Shown: one piece after another, positions 32,630 through 39,911 of the stretch
Numbering within the stretch: the stretch's first letter is position 1
How the letters are laid out: every line of letters begins with the position of its first letter
Assembly: GCF_023544865.1 (NCBI RefSeq)
Contig: NZ_JAMJFX010000022.1
Location: 1 to 49,297 of the forward strand
Direction of reading: 5' to 3'
Length of the DNA stretch: 49,297 nt
From: Phaeovulum molybdatiresistens
GTDB taxonomy: Bacteria; Pseudomonadota; Alphaproteobacteria; Rhodobacterales; Rhodobacteraceae
Made by a program: the position numbers and the translations under genes
Notes under the pieces: generated by a model
What the model was told of the DNA's origin: nothing
The model's database searches: none
What the model saw: the letters and a program-made list of their open reading frames with translations, nothing else

Positions 32630-33331
32630 ATGCTGAATGTCAAGGATCTTCACGTCTCCTACAAGGGGATCAAGGCGCTGCGCGGCGTGTCATTGCATGT
32701 CGAGGAAGGCGAGATGGTCGCGCTTATCGGGTCGAATGGCGCGGGTAAATCCACCCTGCTGAACGCCTTGTCGAACATGGTCCGGCGCAAGTCGGGCGAT
32801 ATCGTGTTCGCCGGGCGCGAAACCCGCGGGCAAAGCGCGCATACGGTTGCCCGCCAGGGGTTGCTGCATGTGCCCGAAGGGCGCCAGATCCTTGCTGATA
32901 TGAGCGTTTATGAAAACCTTCTGGTTGGCCAGATCGCCCTGGGCAGCCGGACCACGCGCTATACGCTTGAACATGTCTATGAACTGTTCCCGGTGCTGGA
33001 AGAACGCCGTGACCAGATTGCGGGGACTTTGTCGGGCGGGCAGCAGCAGATGTTGGCGATTGGCCGGGCCTTGATGGGCGGGCCCAAGCTTTTGTTGCTT
33101 GATGAACCCTCGCTGGGATTGTCGCCGCTGATCACCGATCAGGTGTTCAACGCGCTGACAAAGCTGAACCAAGAGGGGCTGACCGTGCTTTTGGTCGAAC
33201 AGAACGCGCTGCGCGCGCTTGAGGCGACCAGCCGGGCCTATGTGCTTGACCGGGGCCTGATCACCCATGAGGGCCCATCGGCTGCATTGGCCGGCGATCA
33301 GACGATCATCGACAGCTATCTGGGGGCCTGA
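32630..33331 (+). CDS. livF: LIV-type ABC transporter ATPase LivF
   Basis: A 233-residue ATPase with Walker A GSNGAGKST, signature LSGGQQQMLAIGRAL, Walker B LLLDEPSLGLSP and H-loop LVEQN. The ATG at 32630 starts six bases after the livG stop; a TTG at 32621 is an alternative that would overlap that stop. The ribosome site is weak, which suggests translational coupling to livG. Four bases later the TIM-barrel gene begins. Confidence 0.92.
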   Translation: MLNVKDLHVSYKGIKALRGVSLHVEEGEMVALIGSNGAGKSTLLNALSNMVRRKSGDIVFAGRETRGQSAHTVARQGLLHVPEGRQILADMSVYENLLVGQIALGSRTTRYTLEHVYELFPVLEERRDQIAGTLSGGQQQMLAIGRALMGGPKLLLLDEPSLGLSPLITDQVFNALTKLNQEGLTVLLVEQNALRALEATSRAYVLDRGLITHEGPSAALAGDQTIIDSYLGA

Positions 33332-33334
33332 GCG

Positions 33335-34147
33335 ATGAACCCTGCGCTGACCTTGCACCAGCTTTGCCTGCGCGATGTGGCCCCGGCCGATCTGCCCGCC
33401 ATTGCGGCGCAGGTCGGGCTGGGGTCTGTATCGGTGTTCGTGATCCCGCCGTCAGCAAAGCTTGACATCTTTCCCCGGATTCCGCCGGGGCAGGGGCTGC
33501 GTGACTTTGTCGCCGCCTGTCGCGGGCACGGGGTCGGGGTGCATAATATTGAGGTATTCTCGGTCGCGCCGGAAACCGAAATCGCTGATTTCGACGCCGC
33601 GCTGGATATGGGGGCCGAGATTGGCGCGCGTCGTCTTACCGCATTGGTGCAAGACCCGGACCGGGCGCGCGCGCTTGACCAGATGTGCGCGCTGGCCGAT
33701 GCGGCGGGCGCGCGGGGGATCGCGGTATCGGTCGAGTTCATGAAATTCTCAGAGTTACGCAACATCGGCGCGGGTGCGCGTTTCATCGCCGACAGTGGGC
33801 ACCCGAACCTGACCTTGCTTGTCGATCCGCTGCATCTTTTCCGCACCGGGGGCAGCGTTGCGGATTTGGCCGCCACCGACCCGCGCGTGATTGGCGCGGC
33901 GCAGATCTGCGACGGGCCGTTCCTTGCCCCCGCCAATGCCTTTGCCGAAGCGGTTGAAGACCGTGGAATTCCGGGCGAAGGCGCGTTTCCATTGTCCGCG
34001 TTTCTGGCGGCCCTTCCCGCCGATTGCCCGATTGATATCGAAGTGCCGCTGAAACGGCTCGCCGATGCCGGCGTCCCACCGGTTGAGCGTGCAAGGCGGC
34101 TTGTCGCCGCGACCCGCGCGTTGCTTCGCGATGGTGCGGGAGGCTGA
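33335..34147 (+). CDS. Xylose-isomerase-like TIM-barrel protein (sugar phosphate isomerase/epimerase family), paralog 1
   Basis: A 270-residue AP-endonuclease-2/xylose-isomerase-like TIM barrel. Likely metal ligands come from VSVEFMKF (Glu), LLVDPLHLF (Asp, His), QICDGP (Asp) and IDIEVP (Glu). Shared blocks GARRLTA, CDGP, DRxIPGEGAF and IDxEVP show it is a paralog of the protein at 46436-47239. The family includes isomerases, epimerases and dehydratases. Here it follows livF by three bases and precedes the thiolase, so its substrate is more likely a pathway intermediate than a sugar. Confidence 0.8.
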   Translation: MNPALTLHQLCLRDVAPADLPAIAAQVGLGSVSVFVIPPSAKLDIFPRIPPGQGLRDFVAACRGHGVGVHNIEVFSVAPETEIADFDAALDMGAEIGARRLTALVQDPDRARALDQMCALADAAGARGIAVSVEFMKFSELRNIGAGARFIADSGHPNLTLLVDPLHLFRTGGSVADLAATDPRVIGAAQICDGPFLAPANAFAEAVEDRGIPGEGAFPLSAFLAALPADCPIDIEVPLKRLADAGVPPVERARRLVAATRALLRDGAGG

Positions 34148-34221
34148 TCCGGCACGCGTTGCGGGGAACCGCCATGCCGCACAGCCTTGCATCCAAAAAA
34201 ACAACTGACGGAAGATGATCC

Positions 34222-35358
34222 ATGACCACAGATGTCTATATCGCGGCCTATACCCGCACGCCTTTCACCCCTGCCCGCAAGGGGGCGCTTGCGGCTATGC
34301 GCCCCGATCATCTTGGCGCGGCGGCGATCCGCGGGCTTCTTGCGCGCACCGGCGTGCCCGCCGATGAGATCGAGGATGTTGTCTGGGGCTGCGCCTTTCC
34401 CGAGGGGGAACAGGGCCTGAATATCGGCCGCGTCACCGGGCTGCTTGCCGGGCTTCCCGATACGGTGCCGGGTGCTACGGTCAATCGCTGGTGCGGCTCG
34501 TCGATCCAGGCAATTCAGATGGCTGCGGGGATGATCGCGATGGGCGCGGGGGATTGTTTCATCGCGGGCGGCGCCGAAAGCATGACGCGGGTGCCGATGA
34601 TGGGCTTCAATATCGTGCCGCCGCCGGAATGGTCATCCGAACTTGTCAGCGATTTCATCAATGTCGGGCTGACTGCCGAACGCGTGGCGCGTGAATATGG
34701 CGTTGATCGCACGACACAAGAGGAATTCGCGATCGAAAGCCAGCGAAAGGCGCTTGCCGCCCAGGCCGACGGGCGTCTGGACGCCGAGATATCGCCGGTA
34801 GAAACCGCCGACGGCATCGTCGATCGCGACGGTTGCCCGCGTGCGACAACGCTTGAAAAGCTTGCCAGCCTTCAGCCCGCCTTTCTTGAGGGCGGATCGG
34901 TGACGGCGGGCACATCCTCGCCCATGACCGATGGAGCGACGGCGCTGCTGATCTGTTCGCAAGATGCGTTAAGACGCTACAATCTGACCCCGCTTGCCCG
35001 GATCGCCAGCTTTGGCGTGTCGGGCTGTGCGCCCGGGATCATGGGGATGGGACCGGTCGAAAGCAGCCGTAAGGCGCTTGCCCGGGCGGGGCTGACCATC
35101 GCCAATCTCGACATCGTCGAGATGAACGAGGCTTTCGCCAGCCAGGCCGAGGCTTGCCGCCGCGCGCTGGATATTGACCCGGCGACGCTGAACATTGACG
35201 GCGGCGCCATTGCGCTGGGTCATCCGCTGGGCGGCACCGGCGGTCGGCTGGTGGGCAAAAGCGCCTCCTTGCTTCAGCGCGAGGGCGGCAAATATGGCCT
35301 GGCCACCCAGTGTATCGGCGGCGGCATGGGCATCGCCATGATCCTGGAGGCGGCGTGA
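34222..35358 (+). CDS. Acetyl-CoA acyltransferase (thiolase)
   Basis: A 378-residue thiolase, normal length. The acyl-accepting Cys91 is in VNRWCGSSIQA. His334 is in ALGHPLGGTG and the acid/base Cys364 in QCIGGGMG. GGAESMTRVPM and EMNEAFASQA are further family signatures. It cleaves a 3-oxoacyl-CoA to acetyl-CoA and a shortened acyl-CoA. The ATG at 34222 follows GGAAGA. Its stop overlaps the next ATG (TGATG), pairing it with the hydroxyacyl-CoA dehydrogenase/enoyl-CoA hydratase fusion as in beta-oxidation operons. Confidence 0.93.
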   Translation: MTTDVYIAAYTRTPFTPARKGALAAMRPDHLGAAAIRGLLARTGVPADEIEDVVWGCAFPEGEQGLNIGRVTGLLAGLPDTVPGATVNRWCGSSIQAIQMAAGMIAMGAGDCFIAGGAESMTRVPMMGFNIVPPPEWSSELVSDFINVGLTAERVAREYGVDRTTQEEFAIESQRKALAAQADGRLDAEISPVETADGIVDRDGCPRATTLEKLASLQPAFLEGGSVTAGTSSPMTDGATALLICSQDALRRYNLTPLARIASFGVSGCAPGIMGMGPVESSRKALARAGLTIANLDIVEMNEAFASQAEACRRALDIDPATLNIDGGAIALGHPLGGTGGRLVGKSASLLQREGGKYGLATQCIGGGMGIAMILEAA

Positions 35359-37586
35359 TGGGCAAGGTGGCGTTCAATGCCCTGGCAGCGGGGGTCAAGC
35401 GCGCTGCGGTGATCGGCGCGGGGGCGATGGGGGGCGGTATCGCCGCGCAATTCGCCAATGCCGGCATCCTGGTTGATCTGATCGACATTCCCGGCGGCGA
35501 TGGCAATCGCAATGGTCCCGCCGAGGCCGGGATCGCGCGCCAGGTCAAGACCGGCGGTTTCATGTCAGCCGAGGCGGCGACGCTTGTGCGCGCGGGCAAT
35601 ACCGAAGATCATCTTGACCGGGTGGCCGAAGCCGACTGGATCGTCGAGGCGATCATTGAGGATCTTGGCGCCAAGCGCGATCTTTATGCCCGGCTTGAGG
35701 CGGTTCGCAAAGACGGTTCCAGCGTGTCGTCCAACACCTCGACCATCCGGCGCGAGGCTTTGGTTGAGGGGCTTGGCGCGAGGTTTAACCGGGATTTCGT
35801 GATCTCGCATTTTTTCAACCCGCCGCGTCACATGCAACTGCTGGAAATCGTCTCGGGTCCGGCGTCGGATCTGGCGGGCGTTGAACGCCTGCGCCGTGCC
35901 GGGCGGCAGGTTCTGGGCAAGACCGTGGTCGATTGCCGCGACACGCCCGGCTTTATCGCCAACCGGATCGGTTGTTACTGGATGGCGATGGCGGTTCTGG
36001 AAGCGCAACGCCAGGGCCTGACCGTGGAAGAGGCAGATGCGGTCATTTCGGCCTTTGGCGTGCCGGCCACCGGGGTTTTCGGCCTGCTGGACCTGATCGG
36101 GATCGACCTAATTCCGCTGGTCTGGGGGCGGCTGGTCGAAACCTTGCCGGCGACCGATGGCTTTCAATCCTATGATCTGGCCGCAAGCGCGCTGTCGCAA
36201 CAGATGAACGCGGCCGGCCGGCTGGGGCGCAAGTCAGGGGCGGGGTTTTATCGCAAGGCCAAGGATGGCAGCCGTGAGGCGCTTGATCTGGCCGCACAAA
36301 GCTATCGCCCGCTGGACCGGCCCGCCAAGCCGGGCGATCTGCGTGATCTGATCGAAGGTGGCGGCAAACTTGGCACCTATGCCTGGACCGTTCTGTCGCG
36401 GCTTGTCACCTATACGGCGAATGTGGCGGATGAAATCGCCCATGACCTGCCCTCGATCGACACCGCTGTGGCGCTTGGTTACGGCTGGCGCGAGGGGCCA
36501 TTTCGCCAGGCTGATCGTGTGGGGGCCGACTATATTGCCAAACAGCTAGCTGCGGCGGGCGAAGCCGTGCCCGATCTGATCGCCAAGGCCGCGCGCGACG
36601 GCGGCTTTTACCCCAAGGCGACGCGCGCCGGCACCACGCGCGCGGCGGTTTTGGCCGAAAACGAAGCCGCGGTGCTGCAAGACGCGGGCGATGGCCTGGG
36701 GCTTTTCCGGATCAAGACCAAGATGGGCGTCTTTTCGCCCGAGGTGTTCGACCTGCTTGATCACGCGATCGGCCAAGCGGGGGGCAGGCTGTCGGCGCTT
36801 GTTCTGGCGCCGGGCAATGCGCGGGCGTTTTCCGCAGGGGCCGATCTGGCCCGGTTCCTTGAGCTAGCCGAAGATCCCGCGCTGCTGGATGCGTTCCTGG
36901 CGCGCGGGCAGGCGACCTTTGCCGCGCTTCGGGGCGTGCCAATTCCGGTGGTGGCGGCCGTGCGTGGCCTTGCGCTTGGCGGGGGCTGCGAGGTGACGTT
37001 GCATGCCGACCGTGTCGTCGCCCATGCCGAGGCGTCTTTTGGCCTGCCGGAAACCCGCCTGGGCATCTTGCCGGGCTGGGGCGGGACCACGCGTATGTTC
37101 CAGCGGCTGTCCGATCCGGCCACCGGCATGGTGGGTCCGGCGGCTGTGGCGGCCCGAACGGTCGATTTGCTGCTGCCCGGCCCGATGACGCGTTCGGCCG
37201 CAGAGGCCCGTGCGCTGCACCTTTTGCGGCCCGAGGATGAGATCGTGATGCATGTCGACGATGTCGAACCTGCGGCGATCGGGATCGCCCGCGCGATGGC
37301 CGCGGATTACAAGCCGCCGGTCGATGCGCTGTTGGCGGTGGCCGGGCCTGCCGGCATGGCCGGTGCGCTGAATGCGACCCGCGCGCATCATGCGGCGGGA
37401 CGTATCGACGGGCGCGTGCTTGCGATTGCCGAGGATCTTGCGCGCGTCGTTACCGGCGGCGCCACGGGCGATCCGTCGCGACCGATGCCCGAAGGCGATA
37501 TGCTTGCGCTGGAGCGCGCCGCCGTGTTGCGGATGGCCGCGCGTGATGAAACCCGCGCCGCCATGTACGCGACATTGAAACGGTAA
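35358..37586 (+). CDS. 3-hydroxyacyl-CoA dehydrogenase/enoyl-CoA hydratase fusion protein (FadN-like order)
   Basis: A 742-residue bifunctional beta-oxidation enzyme. The N-terminal part is the dehydrogenase, with the NAD loop VIGAGAMGGG (18-27), SNTST near 126, the catalytic His151 (SHFFNP) and Glu163, and the C-terminal helical domains. The final third is a crotonase, with AFSAGADLARF, GGGCEVTLHAD and FGLPETRLGILPGWGGT, retaining both Glu. The order dehydrogenase-then-hydratase is the reverse of enterobacterial FadB and the same as FadN-type proteins. The ATG at 35358 is set by the TGATG overlap with the thiolase. It is the last gene of the operon, ending 21 bases from the opposing ligase stop. 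Confidence 0.92.
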   Translation: MGKVAFNALAAGVKRAAVIGAGAMGGGIAAQFANAGILVDLIDIPGGDGNRNGPAEAGIARQVKTGGFMSAEAATLVRAGNTEDHLDRVAEADWIVEAIIEDLGAKRDLYARLEAVRKDGSSVSSNTSTIRREALVEGLGARFNRDFVISHFFNPPRHMQLLEIVSGPASDLAGVERLRRAGRQVLGKTVVDCRDTPGFIANRIGCYWMAMAVLEAQRQGLTVEEADAVISAFGVPATGVFGLLDLIGIDLIPLVWGRLVETLPATDGFQSYDLAASALSQQMNAAGRLGRKSGAGFYRKAKDGSREALDLAAQSYRPLDRPAKPGDLRDLIEGGGKLGTYAWTVLSRLVTYTANVADEIAHDLPSIDTAVALGYGWREGPFRQADRVGADYIAKQLAAAGEAVPDLIAKAARDGGFYPKATRAGTTRAAVLAENEAAVLQDAGDGLGLFRIKTKMGVFSPEVFDLLDHAIGQAGGRLSALVLAPGNARAFSAGADLARFLELAEDPALLDAFLARGQATFAALRGVPIPVVAAVRGLALGGGCEVTLHADRVVAHAEASFGLPETRLGILPGWGGTTRMFQRLSDPATGMVGPAAVAARTVDLLLPGPMTRSAAEARALHLLRPEDEIVMHVDDVEPAAIGIARAMAADYKPPVDALLAVAGPAGMAGALNATRAHHAAGRIDGRVLAIAEDLARVVTGGATGDPSRPMPEGDMLALERAAVLRMAARDETRAAMYATLKR

Positions 37587-37607
37587 CACCACAGACGGGG
37601 CGATGGT

Positions 37608-39092
37608 TCAGACCATCGCCTCGATCTTTTCGCGGATGATCTTGCCGCTGACCGAGCGGGGCAGATCCTCCATGTTGACAAACAGCACGGCCTTGGGGCG
37701 CTTGTAGCCCGCAAGTGCCGCGCGGCACAGATCCATCACCGCGTCCTCGGTCAGTGTTTCATCCTGACGCACGATCACCGCCACCGGTATTTCCCCCCAG
37801 CGCGGATCGGGTTTTTTCACGACGATGGCATCGGCCACCCGGGGATCGGCCAGCAACACGCGCTCAATCTCGGCGGGATAGATGTTTTCGCCGCCGGATT
37901 TGATCAGATATTTTGAACGCCCCGCGAATTCATAGCCCCGTTCGGTCAGGCGAAACATGTCGCCCATGTGAAACCAGCCGCCGGCAAAATCCTTTTCATT
38001 GACCTCCGGGTTGTTCCAGTAACCTGAAAACAATGTGGGCCCCCGCACCCAGGCCTCGCCTGCATCGCCTGCGGCCACCTCTTGCCCGTCCGGTCCTACC
38101 AGCCGCAATTCGGTCAGGATCGACAGGCGCTTGGCAAGGCTGTCGCGCGCCCGCCCGGGCGCGATCAGGTCGCCCGAAAGCGGAGGCATCCCGGTTTCCG
38201 TCGCGCCGAAAGAGTTGAGATAGGGCGCATCCAGCAGCGTCGTGATTTCATCCACCACCGCAAGCGGCACCAGATCGGCCATGCAGCCGACCGCGCGCAC
38301 AGCCCGGATTGCGGGCCGACGCTGTTTCAGGCGAGTGATCAGCGGCTCTATCGTGGCCGGCACCAGCATCAGCCAGCCGATCGGCTGGGCCTCCAGCGCG
38401 TCGATGATCGCATCGGCATCAAAGCCATCAACGATCACGCCGGGCCCGCCCGACATCAGGGCCGAAACCAGATGTTCGGTTCCGCCGATATGAAACATCG
38501 GCGCCCAAGAGATATATCCATCATCCGGCCGGATGTTCAGATCCAGCCGCAGCGCGCTCATCCGGGCGATCTGTGCCCGGTGTGAAATCACCGCAGCCTT
38601 GGGCCGCCCCGTCGTGCCCGAAGTGTAGATAATGAAAAGCCCGTCTTCCGGTTCGGCTACACAGCGCGTCATGCCGGCCCCGTCCAGCCCGTCGATGGGC
38701 GCAACCGGCACGCCATCGGCCAGATCCCTGACCAGCGACAGGAAACGTTCCGACGCGACGATCAGGGCAGGGGCCACCAGCGCAACGCAATAGGCCAGTT
38801 CCGCCGACGCAAGCCGCCAGTTCTGACAGGCGGTGATCAGGCCCAGTTTGGCGGCGGCCAGCTGCAAGATGGTGTATTCCGCACGGTTTTCCGAGATCAC
38901 CGCAATCCGGTCACCGCGCGCAAGCCCGCGCGCGGCAAGACCTGCCGCGACCGCATCAACCCGCGCCAGCAAGCTGGCATAGCTTAGGTGTATCCGCGCA
39001 TCCGCAATCGCCGGCGCATCCGGTGTGACCCGTGCGCGCATGGCAACAAGCGGATAGACCGTGGTCTGGGCGGCGTCAAACGGGGTGGTCAT
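37608..39092 (-). CDS. AMP-forming acyl-CoA synthetase (CoA ligase)
   Basis: A 494-residue ANL ligase with YTSGTTGRPKA as ATP loop, NSFGATETGMP, FHMGDMF (ribose-binding Asp), YLIKSGGENIYPAEIE and catalytic Lys484 in SVSGKIIRE. It is shorter and from a different subgroup than the ligases at 7504 and 26936, closer in motif style to long-chain-fatty-acid/feruloyl-CoA-synthetase-like enzymes. The ATG at 39092 overlaps the stop of the preceding MaoC-like gene as ATGA and has an AGGAGA site. It is the last gene of a MaoC-MaoC-ligase unit. Confidence 0.9.
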   Translation of the reverse strand: MTTPFDAAQTTVYPLVAMRARVTPDAPAIADARIHLSYASLLARVDAVAAGLAARGLARGDRIAVISENRAEYTILQLAAAKLGLITACQNWRLASAELAYCVALVAPALIVASERFLSLVRDLADGVPVAPIDGLDGAGMTRCVAEPEDGLFIIYTSGTTGRPKAAVISHRAQIARMSALRLDLNIRPDDGYISWAPMFHIGGTEHLVSALMSGGPGVIVDGFDADAIIDALEAQPIGWLMLVPATIEPLITRLKQRRPAIRAVRAVGCMADLVPLAVVDEITTLLDAPYLNSFGATETGMPPLSGDLIAPGRARDSLAKRLSILTELRLVGPDGQEVAAGDAGEAWVRGPTLFSGYWNNPEVNEKDFAGGWFHMGDMFRLTERGYEFAGRSKYLIKSGGENIYPAEIERVLLADPRVADAIVVKKPDPRWGEIPVAVIVRQDETLTEDAVMDLCRAALAGYKRPKAVLFVNMEDLPRSVSGKIIREKIEAMV

Positions 39093-39418
39093 GGCTTCTC
39101 CTTGAACACGGCGGTTACAAGAACCTCTGCGCCTCGCAGCAGGCGGGCGTGGGTGGTATCGTCTTGCTGGCTTACCTCGGCGGTCAGATCGTCGCCCTCG
39201 AACACATTGCCGGCGAACTGCGCGTCGAGCACGGCGAAATCCCTACCGACAAGGGTCATGAGATAGGCAAGATTGGCGGGGCCCGGATTTACCCGCCTTG
39301 GGCCAAAACCGGCGGCTGCGGCCGCCTCGCGGCTTAGATGAATGGCGTTGTCGTCATTCAGTAGGGCGCACCAGGCGGCCATATCATCCCCGGAAATATC
39401 CTCAAACCGCCGTCTCAT
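39089..39418 (-). CDS. Small MaoC-like hotdog protein (subunit B)
   Basis: A 109-residue single hotdog-domain protein. It starts with the family pattern FEDISGDDMAAWCALLNDDNAIHLSREAAAAAGF, in which the Asp/Asn-x4-His hydratase-like motif is visible (NDDNAIH), and continues GPANLAYLMTLVG. MaoC-like small proteins act as enoyl-CoA hydratases, often as heteromers. It overlaps both neighbours by ATGA, so it is co-translated with the 135-residue hotdog protein and the ligase. A heteromeric hydratase with its upstream partner is the best guess. Confidence 0.8.
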   Translation of the reverse strand: MRRRFEDISGDDMAAWCALLNDDNAIHLSREAAAAAGFGPRRVNPGPANLAYLMTLVGRDFAVLDAQFAGNVFEGDDLTAEVSQQDDTTHARLLRGAEVLVTAVFKEKP

Positions 39419-39822
39419 GCGCGATCCGCCGGATAGATGATATGCAGCCGGGTCTGGCTGCGCGGATAGTCATCGGACAGGCGGATCGACAGATGCAGGT
39501 GATCGGCCGCGCCGAATGTGCGGCTTGGCTTGCGTTCAAGCGCTTCGATATCCGCGCGAACGTCATAGTGCCGGTCAACCAGAAGTGGGGCGTTGTAGCC
39601 AATACGGCAGCGCGCCAGAACCGGCCCCCGTTCAAAGGCAAGGCCAAGCGCGGCTGACAGATCGGCGATCTTCAGCCCCAGCCCGCCAAGTGCCGCGACA
39701 AAGGCAAAGATCGGATGCGCGCGTTGATCCGTCCGCGCCGGTGCCTGCGCCATCCGGCGCACAAGGTCGTCCATTCCGGCGCTTAGCAGGTAGCGCCCAT
39801 CGGGAATTGCGAATTGGTCCAT
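39415..39822 (-). CDS. Small MaoC-like hotdog protein (subunit A, lacking the hydratase motif)
   Basis: A 135-residue protein whose centre and end fit a hotdog fold of the MaoC-N/FAS1-dehydratase-like type (FERGPVLARCRIGYNAPLLVDRHYDVRADIEALERK, then LHLSIRLSD). No Asp-His hydratase motif is visible. In two-subunit steroid-type hydratases (ChsH1/ChsH2-like) one hotdog lacks the catalytic residues and pairs with one that has them, which matches this gene and the next. It heads the unit, with no strong ribosome site, and only 89 bases separate it from the OYE gene upstream, so it may be co-transcribed with that gene. Confidence 0.7.
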   Translation of the reverse strand: MDQFAIPDGRYLLSAGMDDLVRRMAQAPARTDQRAHPIFAFVAALGGLGLKIADLSAALGLAFERGPVLARCRIGYNAPLLVDRHYDVRADIEALERKPSRTFGAADHLHLSIRLSDDYPRSQTRLHIIYPADRA

Positions 39823-39881
39823 GGCACTTTTTGCATATTTGAGTGTGAAACGTGACGACCATTCCCCCGGCGGGTCCAGCG

Positions 39882-39904
39882 CGGCGCCGCCTTAGGCGGC
39901 GCCG
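39882..39904 (-). terminator. Strong palindromic hairpin after the OYE-family gene
   Basis: CGGCGCCGCC (39882-39891) and GGCGGCGCCG (39895-39904) form a perfect 10-bp stem with a TTA loop, eight bases past the OYE stop. There is no T-run, so it could attenuate read-through into the MaoC genes rather than fully terminate. Confidence 0.6.
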
Positions 39905-39911
39905 TGCGTCC

